Part shown: positions 23,202 to 30,765 of the stretch, one piece after another | Layout: every line of letters starts with the position of its first letter | Position numbering within the stretch: the stretch's first letter is position 1 | Source of the DNA: CAZEFK01 sp964511405 | GTDB taxonomy: Bacteria > Pseudomonadota > Alphaproteobacteria > Elsterales > Elsteraceae | Assembly (NCBI GenBank): GCA_964511405.1 | Contig: CAZEFK010000011.1 | Span: 1-53,033 of the forward strand | DNA length: 53,033 nt | Reading direction: 5' to 3' | The notes under the pieces: generated by a model | Database searches by the model: none | Seen by the model: only the letters and a program-made list of their open reading frames with translations | Told to the model about the DNA's origin: nothing | Program-made: the position numbers and the translations under genes

Positions 23202-23693
23202 ATGGTGCGGCGGACGGCGGCTTGGCTCGCGGGGGTGCTGGTCGGCGCCTGCCTCGCCGCGGCGGCAGCCGCAGCCGAGCCCCAGGCGCTGCCTTTTGGC
23301 GGCCTGACCCGAACCTACGCGGTCTATCGGCCGGCACGGCTGGAACCGGCACCGGCACTGGTGGTCAGCCTGCATGGCGGCTTCGGGACCGGCGCGTTCG
23401 ACGAGCGGGCCTATGGCTGGGACCGGTTGGCCGACCGCGACGGGTTCGTCGTGGCCTTATCCCGACGGCATCGGCCGCGCCTGGAACGCCGGCTGCTGCT
23501 GCGGGCGCCCGGCGCGCGAGGGCGTCGACGACGTCGGGTTCCTGGGCGCCCTGATCGACCGTCTGGTCGCGCAGCAGCGGCTCGATCCCGATCGCGTCTA
23601 TGTGACGGGCATGTCCAACGGTGCCGCCATGGCGTACTGCTGCTTCACGCCACGGCGATGCTATGGGCGTTCTTCCGGGATCATCGTCGGTAG
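23202..23693 (+). pseudogene. broken copy 2 of the LpqC/feruloyl-type esterase
   Basis: The first about 250 bp are essentially identical to the intact gene at 24505, the only clear change being codon 2 (GTG for GCG). An extra T then occurs at about 23458 (GTGGCCTTATCCC against GTGGCCTATCCC) and shifts the frame just after FVVA. Beyond it the copy diverges more. It reaches the nucleophile region (GMSNGAAMAY), then a deletion of about 385 bp joins it to the last 18 codons (LHATAMLWAFFRDHRR and TAG). The catalytic Asp and His are lost. The contrast between an identical 5' half and a diverged 3' half suggests gene conversion. Confidence 0.85.
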
Positions 23694-23700
23694 CCCGAGA

Positions 23701-24249
23701 TCAATGCTCGGTCGGCTTGTCGGTTCCGGCGGTGACAGAGACCTCGCCGCCCGAGCAGTCGCATTCGACGAAATCGCTGGCCAGGGCGATTTCCAATACC
23801 CCGCCAATGGCCACGTGGGTGCCCGCCTTGCCCGCGGTCGCGCCGGCCACCATGAAGGCTTCGACCTTGAGCAGATATTGGTAGCCGACCCCAGCACAAT
23901 ACTTCGTCGACGTTTCAATACAAGGTGGGCGCTGGTAAATCATCTCGATGGAGAGAGTCATGCCCAGGCTCAGGTTGGCGCCGTTACCGGCCGCCTTCTT
24001 CACGCCGTCGATATGTGTCTTCAGCGTATCGACATTCGATTTGGCTTGACGTTTTTGAGCGTCATTTCCTTTATTTTCGGTAAACGCGTCGGCAATCCAG
24101 GGTACCCAGTCTGCCGGCAATTTTACGTCGAGCTCGCCGGTCAACATTGCCAGCGGCGCATGCAGTGTAACGGTATCCAGGCCGGTGTGGCAGTTGTAGT
24201 GCCACGTCCCGACGTCGTGTCCCCACACGGTGACCGGCTTCTGCGGCAT
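23701..24249 (-). CDS. hypothetical protein of unknown family, lower GC than neighbours
   Basis: A 182-residue protein I do not recognise. ATG 24249 has GGAGGGAG at a good distance; the frame extends to 24309 but the added residues have no ribosome-binding site. It has no signal peptide or membrane span. The first third is beta-like with WGHDVGTWHYNCHTG. A charged helical middle follows (ENKGNDAQKRQAKSNVDTLK), then a Cys-containing beta region (PPCIETSTKYCAG) and VECDCSGGEVSVTAG near the end; five cysteines in all. Codon use is visibly less GC-rich than the flanks, and the 5' flank is AT-rich, both suggesting transfer. It lies between a broken and the intact esterase copy, ending 8 bp after the former. 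Confidence 0.6.
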   Translation of the reverse strand: MPQKPVTVWGHDVGTWHYNCHTGLDTVTLHAPLAMLTGELDVKLPADWVPWIADAFTENKGNDAQKRQAKSNVDTLKTHIDGVKKAAGNGANLSLGMTLSIEMIYQRPPCIETSTKYCAGVGYQYLLKVEAFMVAGATAGKAGTHVAIGGVLEIALASDFVECDCSGGEVSVTAGTDKPTEH

Positions 24250-24446
24250 GCGTAGTCTCCCTCCGCGCACCTGGCATCGAATTTGCGCCGATTGTCCGTA
24301 ATCGAGCAACTGTCTTCAATAATTGTTGTCTATGTCCGATTGGTAGTGAGCAAGATCACAAAGCGCTCGGCGGCAGTAGCGACGCGATGGTGGCCTAGGC
24401 GGAAGTTTCTACTTGTCGCAAGGGATAGGTGAGTTGGCGCAAGCTC
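24250..24446. other. AT-rich intergenic stretch upstream of the unknown 182-residue gene
   Basis: About 200 bp of lower GC, with A/T-rich runs near 24310-24345 (TTCAATAATTGTTG). It presumably carries the promoter of the minus-strand gene at 24249 and perhaps that of the esterase. No matched -35/-10 pair or palindrome was convincing. Confidence 0.3.
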
Positions 24447-24504
24447 CGGGGACGGCGCGCGCCACGGCTGCGTACCAAGACAGGTCGGCATGCAGGAGGT
24501 GGCG
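24447..24504 (+). repeat. 58-bp esterase-leader repeat, copy 3 (functional leader)
   Basis: The third copy of the leader, ending AGGAGGTGGCG before the ATG of the intact esterase. It supplies the ribosome-binding site AGGAGG, 5 nt before ATG 24505. The ATG inside the repeat (24490) is in frame with the gene but has no ribosome-binding site of its own. Confidence 0.75.
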
Positions 24505-25383
24505 ATGGCGCGGCGGACGGCGGCTTGGCTCGCGGGGGTGCTGGTCGGCGCCTGCCTCGCCGCGGCGGCAGCCGCAGCCGAGCCCCAGGCGCTGCCTTTT
24601 GGCGGCCTGACCCGAACCTACGCGGTCTATCGGCCGGCACGGCTGGAACCGGCACCGGCACTGGTGGTCAGCCTGCATGGCGGCTTCGGGACCGGCGCGT
24701 TCGACGAGCGGGCCTATGGCTGGGACCGGTTGGCCGACCGCGACGGGTTCGTCGTGGCCTATCCCGACGGCATCGGCCGCGCCTGGAACGCCGGCGGCTG
24801 CTGCGGGCGCCCGGCGCGTGAAGGCGTCGACGACGTCGGGTTCCTGACGGCGCTGATCGACCATCTGGTCGCGCAGCAGCGGCTGGATCCCGATCGCGTC
24901 TATGTCACGGGCATGTCCAACGGCGCTGCCATGGCCTACCGGCTGGCCTGCGAGGCGCCGGGCCGACTGGCGGCGATCGGCGTCGTCGCCGGCAGCCTGG
25001 CGGCCGACTGTGCGCATCCCCGCCCGGTGTCGGTGCTGGCGATCCATGGCTTGGCCGACCGCAACGTGCCGTTCGCCGGCGGTGTCGGGGCCAAGGGCGT
25101 CACCCGCTTCGCCTGGGCATCGGTTCCGGACGTCCTGGCACTGTGGCGGCGGGTCGATGGCTGCGGCGCCGCCCAGCCCCAGGCCGACGGCGCCGTCACG
25201 ATCACGGCCGCGGCCTGCGCGGAGGGCCGGGCGGTCACGCTGATCACGATCGCCGGCGCCGGCCACCAATGGCCGGGATCGGTGCCCCGGCCCGCGGCGG
25301 CATTGCTCGATCCCGATCCGCCCAGTCCGCTGCTCGACGCGACGGCGACGCTCTGGGCGTTCTTCCGCACGCACCGGCGGTAG
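24505..25383 (+). CDS. secreted esterase, LpqC / PHB-depolymerase-like (feruloyl or acetyl-xylan esterase type), intact copy
   Basis: A 292-residue exported serine hydrolase. The signal peptide (residues 1-25) is ARRTAAWLAGVLVGACLAA with an Ala-rich cleavage region. The core has the oxyanion loop LHGG (57-60), YPDG (86-89), the nucleophile S138 in GMSNG, D185 in HGLADRNVPF and H254 in GAGHQWPG, a complete Ser-Asp-His triad. CC at 99-100 and other cysteines could form disulfides. The family (COG3509) includes PHB depolymerases and feruloyl/acetyl-xylan esterases; the GH5 glycosidase 13 bp downstream favours a plant-cell-wall substrate (inference). Two decayed copies lie upstream. Confidence 0.85.
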   Translation: MARRTAAWLAGVLVGACLAAAAAAAEPQALPFGGLTRTYAVYRPARLEPAPALVVSLHGGFGTGAFDERAYGWDRLADRDGFVVAYPDGIGRAWNAGGCCGRPAREGVDDVGFLTALIDHLVAQQRLDPDRVYVTGMSNGAAMAYRLACEAPGRLAAIGVVAGSLAADCAHPRPVSVLAIHGLADRNVPFAGGVGAKGVTRFAWASVPDVLALWRRVDGCGAAQPQADGAVTITAAACAEGRAVTLITIAGAGHQWPGSVPRPAAALLDPDPPSPLLDATATLWAFFRTHRR

Positions 25384-25396
25384 GAGGGCGACGCCC

Positions 25397-26941
25397 ATGC
25401 GACGGCGCCAATTGTTGCATACGGCCGGCGCGGCCGCCTTGGCGCTGGGCGCCGGTCCGGCGGCGGGCGCTGCCGAGCGGGCGCCGGGCCATGATTGGCT
25501 GCCGCGCTGGCGCGGCTTCAACCTGGTCGAAAAGGTCACCCTGGCCGGCAACGCGCCGTTCCTGGAGTGGGACTTCGATTTCCTGGCGCGCTGGGGCTTC
25601 GATTTCGTGCGGCTGCCGCTGGATTATCGGATCTGGACACCGACGCCCGGCCGGGTCGTGGAGGCGCCGCTGCGCGAGATCGATCAGGCGATCGGCTGGG
25701 CGCGCGCCCGCCGCATCCATGTCTGCCTGTGCCTGCACCGCGCGCCGGGCTATTGCGTGAACCCGCCCGCCGAGCCGCTCGACCTGTGGCGCGCCGGACC
25801 GGGCGGCGACGAAGTCAGGCGCCAATTCGCCGCGCAGTGGCGGATGTTCGCCGAGCGCTATCGCGGCATCCCCAGCTCGGCGCTGTCGTTCAACCTGGTC
25901 AACGAGCCGCCGGCGATCACGGCGGCACAGTACTTGGCCGCGGCGGCGCTGGCGGTCGCGGTGATCCGCGCCGCCGACCCCGCGCGGCTGGTCATCGCCG
26001 ATGGCGTGCCGGCGGCCGACTCCGGCCGGCGGCCGGTGCCCGAGCTGGCCGGCCTGCAGGTCGCCCAGAGCACGCGCGGCTACAGCCCCAGCCTGGTCAG
26101 CCACTACCGGGCATCGTGGGTCGCCGGATCGGATGCCTGGCCGACGCCGACCTGGCCGGTCCGCGGCCGGCTTGGCGGCTTTCTCTACGGCGATCGCAAG
26201 CCCGACCTGCAGGGACCGCTGACGCTGGAGCTGGACCAGGCGCAGCCGACGGAGCTGGTGATCCGCGTCGACCGGGTCTCGGCCGAGGCCCGCCTGCGCG
26301 TCGAGGCCGACGGGGCTGATGTCTTCGACCATCTGTTCCGGCCGGGTCCGGGGGCCGGCGAATGGGCGGACTCCCAGTACATGCCGCAATGGCACGTCTA
26401 CCAGGCGCGCTATGACCGCGACTATGCCGTGCGCCTGCCGGCCGGCGCGCGCCGGCTGACGCTGGCGCTGGGCGCCGGCGACTGGCTGAGCCTGGGCGCC
26501 TTGACCCTGGCACCCTGGCCCGGCGTGCCCGGCGATCGGCTGACCCTGCGCCCCGTGGGCCGCTGGGGCGTCCGGCCGGGCCGCTTCCGCCTGACCGGGG
26601 CCGGGGAGCTGATTGGCCTCGATCACGCGGAGAGCCTGGACAAGGCCTGGCTATGGCACGAGCAGATCGAGCCCTGGCTGGCCGTGCAGGCGCGCGGCGT
26701 CGGCGTCCATGTCGGCGAGTGGGGCGCCTATCGCTTCACCCCGCACGCGGTGGTGCTCGCCTGGATGGCCGATTGCCTGGCCGCGTGGCAGGCGGCCGGC
26801 TGGGGCTGGGCGCTGTGGAACCTGCGCGGCGGCTTCGGCCCGCTGGACAGCGGCCGCATCGACGTCCGCTACGAGGCCTATGACGGCCACAAGTTGGACC
26901 GCGCCATGCTGGCGCTGCTGGCCGGCGACGGCGCGCGCTAA
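25397..26941 (+). CDS. exported glycoside hydrolase family 5 (cellulase-like) with an inserted beta domain
   Basis: A 514-residue GH5-type glycosidase, larger than the usual 300-400. It begins with a twin-arginine-like signal (MRRRQLLHTAGAAALALGAG). The TIM barrel starts with RGFNLVEKV and FDFVRLPLDYRIW (69-80). The acid/base is E170 in FNLVNEPP, H236-Y237 is the conserved substrate pair, and the nucleophile is E441 in VHVGEWGAY; W474 (WALWNLRGG) lines the cleft. Between barrel strands 6 and 7, residues about 260-375 form a beta-rich insert (LTLELDQAQPTELVIRVDRV, RLPAGARRLTLALGAGDW) that looks like a carbohydrate-binding or lid domain. It is 13 bp after the esterase and probably co-transcribed. 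Confidence 0.83.
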   Translation: MRRRQLLHTAGAAALALGAGPAAGAAERAPGHDWLPRWRGFNLVEKVTLAGNAPFLEWDFDFLARWGFDFVRLPLDYRIWTPTPGRVVEAPLREIDQAIGWARARRIHVCLCLHRAPGYCVNPPAEPLDLWRAGPGGDEVRRQFAAQWRMFAERYRGIPSSALSFNLVNEPPAITAAQYLAAAALAVAVIRAADPARLVIADGVPAADSGRRPVPELAGLQVAQSTRGYSPSLVSHYRASWVAGSDAWPTPTWPVRGRLGGFLYGDRKPDLQGPLTLELDQAQPTELVIRVDRVSAEARLRVEADGADVFDHLFRPGPGAGEWADSQYMPQWHVYQARYDRDYAVRLPAGARRLTLALGAGDWLSLGALTLAPWPGVPGDRLTLRPVGRWGVRPGRFRLTGAGELIGLDHAESLDKAWLWHEQIEPWLAVQARGVGVHVGEWGAYRFTPHAVVLAWMADCLAAWQAAGWGWALWNLRGGFGPLDSGRIDVRYEAYDGHKLDRAMLALLAGDGAR

Positions 26942-26975
26942 GGCGGCCCGGTCGAGCGAATGAGGCTGCTGAGCG

Positions 26976-28049
26976 CTACTCCGCCGCGGGGATCACATGC
27001 ACCCGCTCGGGCTGCCATTCGATGGCGCAGGCGTCGCCGCGGCCGAGGGCGGGCATGTCGATGCTGGGCACGCGCACGCGGATCTCGCGCTCGGCGTGGC
27101 GGCCGACCACCAGCACGCTGTCGCCGTAATGGACCAGCTCGTCGACGGTGATGGTCGCGCGGGTCGGCGACGGCGCCGCGGTGCCGGGGCGCAGGCGGAT
27201 CGTCTCGGGCCGGACCAGCAGGCTGACCGGCCGGCCCGGGGCCAAGCCGGCAGTGGCCGTGGCGATCGGGCCGAAGCCGGCGATCTCGACGATGCCGTCC
27301 GCGCGCGCGGTGCCGTCGAACAGGTTGCTGTCGCCGACGAAGGTGGCGACGAAGCGGGTGCGCGGCGTGCCATAGACCTCGGCGGGCGTGCCGACCTGCT
27401 CGATGCGGCCGCGATTGAACACGGCGATGCGGTCGGACAGGGCCATGGCCTCGCCCTGGTCGTGGGTGACGTAGACCATCGTCACGCCCAGCTCGCGGTG
27501 GATGCGCCGCAGCTCGATCTGCATCTGCTCGCGCAGCGCCTTGTCCAGGGCCCCCAGCGGCTCGTCCAGCAGCACCAGATCGGGCGCGAAGACCAGGGCG
27601 CGGGCGAGGGCGACGCGCTGCTGCTGCCCGCCCGACAGCTGCGCCGGCAGGCGCCGGGTGAAGTCCGCCAGCCCGACCATGGCCAGGGCGGCGGCGGCGC
27701 GGCGCTGCGCCTCGGGCCGCGCCACCCCGCGCATGCGCAGCGGGAAGGCGACGTTCTGGGCCGCCGTCATGTGCGGGAACAGGGCGTAGCTCTGGAACAC
27801 CATGCCGATGTTGCGGTCATAGGGCGGCACCGCGTCGATCGGCCGGCCTGCCAGGCGGATCTCGCCGGCGGTCGGCTGCTCGAAGCCGGCGATCATCATC
27901 AGCGTCGTGGTCTTGCCCGAGCCCGACGGCCCCAGGAACGACACGAACTCGCCCGGCCGCACGTCCAAGTCGATGCCGTCGACGGCGACCGGACCGGCGC
28001 CGTAGCGCTTGGCCACGCCATGCAGCGACAGGGCGCGCCCGGCGGTCAT
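26976..28049 (-). CDS. ABC transporter ATP-binding protein, PotA-like (spermidine/putrescine type)
   Basis: A 357-residue importer ATPase with an N-terminal nucleotide-binding domain and a C-terminal TOBE regulatory domain. Walker A is GPSGSGKTT (40-48), Q-loop VFQSYALFPHMT, signature LSGGQQQRVALARAL, Walker B DLVLLDEPLGALD and H-loop YVTHDQGEAMALSDRI. The TOBE part (about 240-357) ends with VPSIDMPALGRGDACAIEW. The start at 28049 overlaps the upstream permease stop (ATGA). It is the last gene of an eight-gene operon. FbpC or CysA-like relatives are possible, but the permease and binding-protein types point to the polyamine/opine subfamily. Confidence 0.88.
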   Translation of the reverse strand: MTAGRALSLHGVAKRYGAGPVAVDGIDLDVRPGEFVSFLGPSGSGKTTTLMMIAGFEQPTAGEIRLAGRPIDAVPPYDRNIGMVFQSYALFPHMTAAQNVAFPLRMRGVARPEAQRRAAAALAMVGLADFTRRLPAQLSGGQQQRVALARALVFAPDLVLLDEPLGALDKALREQMQIELRRIHRELGVTMVYVTHDQGEAMALSDRIAVFNRGRIEQVGTPAEVYGTPRTRFVATFVGDSNLFDGTARADGIVEIAGFGPIATATAGLAPGRPVSLLVRPETIRLRPGTAAPSPTRATITVDELVHYGDSVLVVGRHAEREIRVRVPSIDMPALGRGDACAIEWQPERVHVIPAAE

Positions 28050-28834
28050 GGGTGCACGCGCCGGCGCCGCACCAGACGGGCGGCGGCGCGGGCGCCCAGG
28101 CCGGCGAGCACGGCCGCCAGCAGCAGCGACGACGCGGCCGAGATCGCCGGGTCGGCCTCCATCTGGAAGCTGTTGAACATCTGGCGCGGCAGGGTGGCCG
28201 CGTCGCGGCCCGAGATGAACAGGGCGATCACGGTCTCGTCGAACGACTGGATGAAGGCGAACAGGGCGGCGACCAGGAAGGCCGGCCGCAGCACCGGGAC
28301 GGTGACCAGCCGGAACGCGGTCAGAGGCCGGGCGCCCAGGCCGGCCGCCGCCTGCTCCAGGCGCCGGTCGAAAGTGCCGAGCGCGGCGGTCAGGGTCAGC
28401 ACCACCACCGGGATGCCGAGGCAGGCATGGGCCAGGATCACGCCGGTCCGGCTCTGCACCAGCCCCAGCCAGCCGAAATAGCTGTAATAGCCCAGCGCCA
28501 TCACGATGTGCGGCACCATCAGCGGCAGCAGCACCAGCAGGCGGACCACGGCGCGGAGCCGGAACCGGCGGCGCGCCAGCGCGAAGGCGGCGGGCGCGCC
28601 GAGCAGCAGGGCAAGCGCCATGGCGCCCAGCCCGATCACCAGGCTGTTGAGGATCGGCCCGGTCCAGTTGGGATCGGAGAAGACGCGCCGATAATAGCCG
28701 AGCCACAGCCCCGGCGGCGGGAACTGCAGCGAGGCGGCGGTGCTGAACGACATCGGCACGACCACGAACATGGGCGCGGCCAGCACCAGGGCGATCAGCA
28801 GTGCCAGGGCGGCGGTCGAGCGTGCCGGGGTCAT
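28046..28834 (-). CDS. ABC transporter permease, PotC-like
   Basis: A 262-residue inner-membrane permease with six spans. The early periplasmic loop FPPPGLWLGYYRRVFSDPNWTG is typical of PotC/YdcV-type proteins. The EAA loop is EQAAAGLGARPLTAFRLVTVPVLRP (about 160-184), and FIQSFDETVIALFISG follows. ATG 28834 overlaps the stop of the potB-like gene (ATGA), so it is preferred to 28840. It pairs with the PotB-like permease to form the pore. Confidence 0.87.
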   Translation of the reverse strand: MTPARSTAALALLIALVLAAPMFVVVPMSFSTAASLQFPPPGLWLGYYRRVFSDPNWTGPILNSLVIGLGAMALALLLGAPAAFALARRRFRLRAVVRLLVLLPLMVPHIVMALGYYSYFGWLGLVQSRTGVILAHACLGIPVVVLTLTAALGTFDRRLEQAAAGLGARPLTAFRLVTVPVLRPAFLVAALFAFIQSFDETVIALFISGRDAATLPRQMFNSFQMEADPAISAASSLLLAAVLAGLGARAAARLVRRRRVHP

Positions 28835-29712
28835 CGCCACAGCCGCTCCAGCCCGACCGCGCGGTCATAGACGGCGATCAGGGCCGCCACCGCCGCCAGC
28901 AGGATCATGGCGGTCGCCGAGGCGGCGCCGAAATCCAGCATCTCCTCGATCTCCTGGCCGATGCGGCCGGCGATCAGGCGGTCGTGCGGGCTGCCGATCA
29001 GCGTCGGCGTGACGTAGAAGCCAAGGCAGGTGATGAACACCAGGGTGGCGCCGCTGGCGATCCCCGGCAGGCTCTGGGGCAGGTAGACCGCCAGGAACGC
29101 CCGCAACGGCCGCGCGCCCAGGCTGACGGCGGCGCGCATGCCGGCTTCGTCGATCCGGGTCATCGCCGCATACAGCGCCATCACCATCACCGGCACCAGC
29201 ATGTGCGCCATGGCGAAGGTCGCCGCCGGCGTGGTGAACAGCAGCCGCGGTGCCGGGCGGGCGCCGAGCGCCACCAGCAGCGCGACCACCGGCCCGCGCG
29301 CGCCCAGGATCACCATCCAGGCGTAGGTGCGCACCAGGAAGCTGGTCCAGAAGCTGAGTGCCACCACGCCCAGCAGCAGCGCCGCCAGCCGGCCGCCCCG
29401 GCGCGCCGCCACATAGGCGACCGGGTAGGCGAAGGCCAGGCTGGCCAGGGCGACGGCCAGGGCGGTCGCGAAGGTGCGGGCCAGGACCCCCAGGTCGTAG
29501 CGCGAGCCCAGCACCGCGGCGAAGTTGGCGAGGCCCAGGGCCGGCTCGCTGACGCTGGTCCAGGCCACCAGCCCCAGCGGCACCAGGAACACCGCGGCCA
29601 GGAACAGCACTGCCGGCGCATAAAGCAGGACGGGCGACCGCAGCAGCCCGGCCGCCGCAGGCCGCCGCGCCGCCGCCGCTACCGCCGCGGGCTGGGTCAG
29701 CTCGACAGCCAT
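28831..29712 (-). CDS. ABC transporter permease, PotB-like
   Basis: A 293-residue permease. After a polar Ala-rich N-terminus come six spans, with SFWTSFLVRTYAWMVILGARGP (about 125-145, the PotB-type signature), the EAA loop RAAVSLGARPLRAFLAVYLPQSLPG (about 200-225) and FYVTPTLIGSPHD. The start at 29712 overlaps the binding-protein gene by 16 bp; longer upstream frames are read-through. GC-rich Leu/Ala composition makes the first span diffuse. Confidence 0.87.
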   Translation of the reverse strand: MAVELTQPAAVAAAARRPAAAGLLRSPVLLYAPAVLFLAAVFLVPLGLVAWTSVSEPALGLANFAAVLGSRYDLGVLARTFATALAVALASLAFAYPVAYVAARRGGRLAALLLGVVALSFWTSFLVRTYAWMVILGARGPVVALLVALGARPAPRLLFTTPAATFAMAHMLVPVMVMALYAAMTRIDEAGMRAAVSLGARPLRAFLAVYLPQSLPGIASGATLVFITCLGFYVTPTLIGSPHDRLIAGRIGQEIEEMLDFGAASATAMILLAAVAALIAVYDRAVGLERLWR

Positions 29713-30755
29713 TGCTCGAAGCGCTTGGACATCGGGTCGAGCTGCGGCAGCAGCTTGCCGGCGTCCAGCACCACGGCCTTGGGCAGGTTCTGGGGCGAGG
29801 TCGGCATCCGCGCCACCACCTCGGGTGGCAGGTGCTGGAACGCTGCCGGGTTCATCGGCCCATAGTTGTTCTTGGCCGCGAACGGCGCCAGCCGCTCCGG
29901 CGCCACCGCGAACTCGATGAAGCGCCAGGCGGTCTTGGCCCGGGGCGAGCCGCGCGCGACCACCCAGGTGGCGACGTCGATGACCGCCTGGTTGAACACC
30001 ACCTCGACCGGCACCTGCTGATCGATCAGCTGCTGGGCGCTGGTGTTCCACATGCCGATCATCTCGACCTCGCCGTCGCGCAGAAGCTGCTGCGACTGCG
30101 GGCTCTGGGTCCACCAGACGCGGATGTCGCCCTTCAGCCGCTCCAGCGCCGCGAAGCCGCGGTCGAGGTCGTAGGGGAACAGCTGCGCCGGCGGCACGCC
30201 ATCGGCCATCAGGGCAAAGGCCAGGACGCGCGCGGCATAGTTCTGCAGGCTGCGCGGCCCCGGGAACTTGGCCGTGTCCCAGAACTCGGCCCAGCTCGTG
30301 GGCCCGCCCTTGGGGAAATGGTCGCGGCGGTAGGCGATGACATTGGCGAAGGCATGCGAATTGACGCCGTTCAGCGTCACCGCGCCGGGCCACAGCGATG
30401 CCGCCGGGATCTTGGTCTCGTCATAGGGGTCGATCAGGTTGGCCTGGCTGGCGCGCCCCAGCTCGGCGACGCCCAGGGTGGTGACGTCGAACTCGTAGAC
30501 GCCGGTGCGCACCTGCGCCGCCAGCTTGGCGAACGACACCGGCGAGACCGTGCGGATCTCGACGCCCGTGGCCTGGGTGAAGGGGTCGAACAGATAGGTC
30601 CGCGCCGCTGCCTCCCACGGCCCGCCCCAGGTATTGACGTACAGCGTCTCGGCGGCGCGCGCGGTGCGCACGAACGGCATCGCCAGCGCCCCCGCGCCCA
30701 GCGCGGTGATGAGGCTGCGCCGCGTGACCGGCGCGGTGGAACGGTCGTCGCCCAT
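29697..30755 (-). CDS. periplasmic substrate-binding protein, PotD-like (SBP family 1/8 type)
   Basis: A 352-residue binding protein with a twin-arginine-like signal (VTRRSLITALGAGALAMPFV, about 10-29, cleavage after ARA). The mature start ETLYVNTWGGPWEAAARTYLFDPFTQATG is typical of polyamine/opine-binding proteins. WWTQSPQSQQLLRDGEVEMIGMWNTSAQQL and AWRFIEFAVAPE also match the class. It feeds the PotB/C/A-like genes that follow. Ligand inference: polyamine, opine or a short modified peptide; the M19 dipeptidase gene 10 bp upstream in the operon leaves the substrate open. Confidence 0.85.
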   Translation of the reverse strand: MGDDRSTAPVTRRSLITALGAGALAMPFVRTARAAETLYVNTWGGPWEAAARTYLFDPFTQATGVEIRTVSPVSFAKLAAQVRTGVYEFDVTTLGVAELGRASQANLIDPYDETKIPAASLWPGAVTLNGVNSHAFANVIAYRRDHFPKGGPTSWAEFWDTAKFPGPRSLQNYAARVLAFALMADGVPPAQLFPYDLDRGFAALERLKGDIRVWWTQSPQSQQLLRDGEVEMIGMWNTSAQQLIDQQVPVEVVFNQAVIDVATWVVARGSPRAKTAWRFIEFAVAPERLAPFAAKNNYGPMNPAAFQHLPPEVVARMPTSPQNLPKAVVLDAGKLLPQLDPMSKRFEQWLSS

Positions 30756-30765
30756 GGGTTTCCTC

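Noticed and set aside
26976..28868. A single 630-codon frame that would fuse the PotC region to the PotA-like ATPase
   Set aside because: The N-terminal part is an out-of-frame reading of the potC-like gene; the ATPase starts at 28049 with an ATGA overlap.
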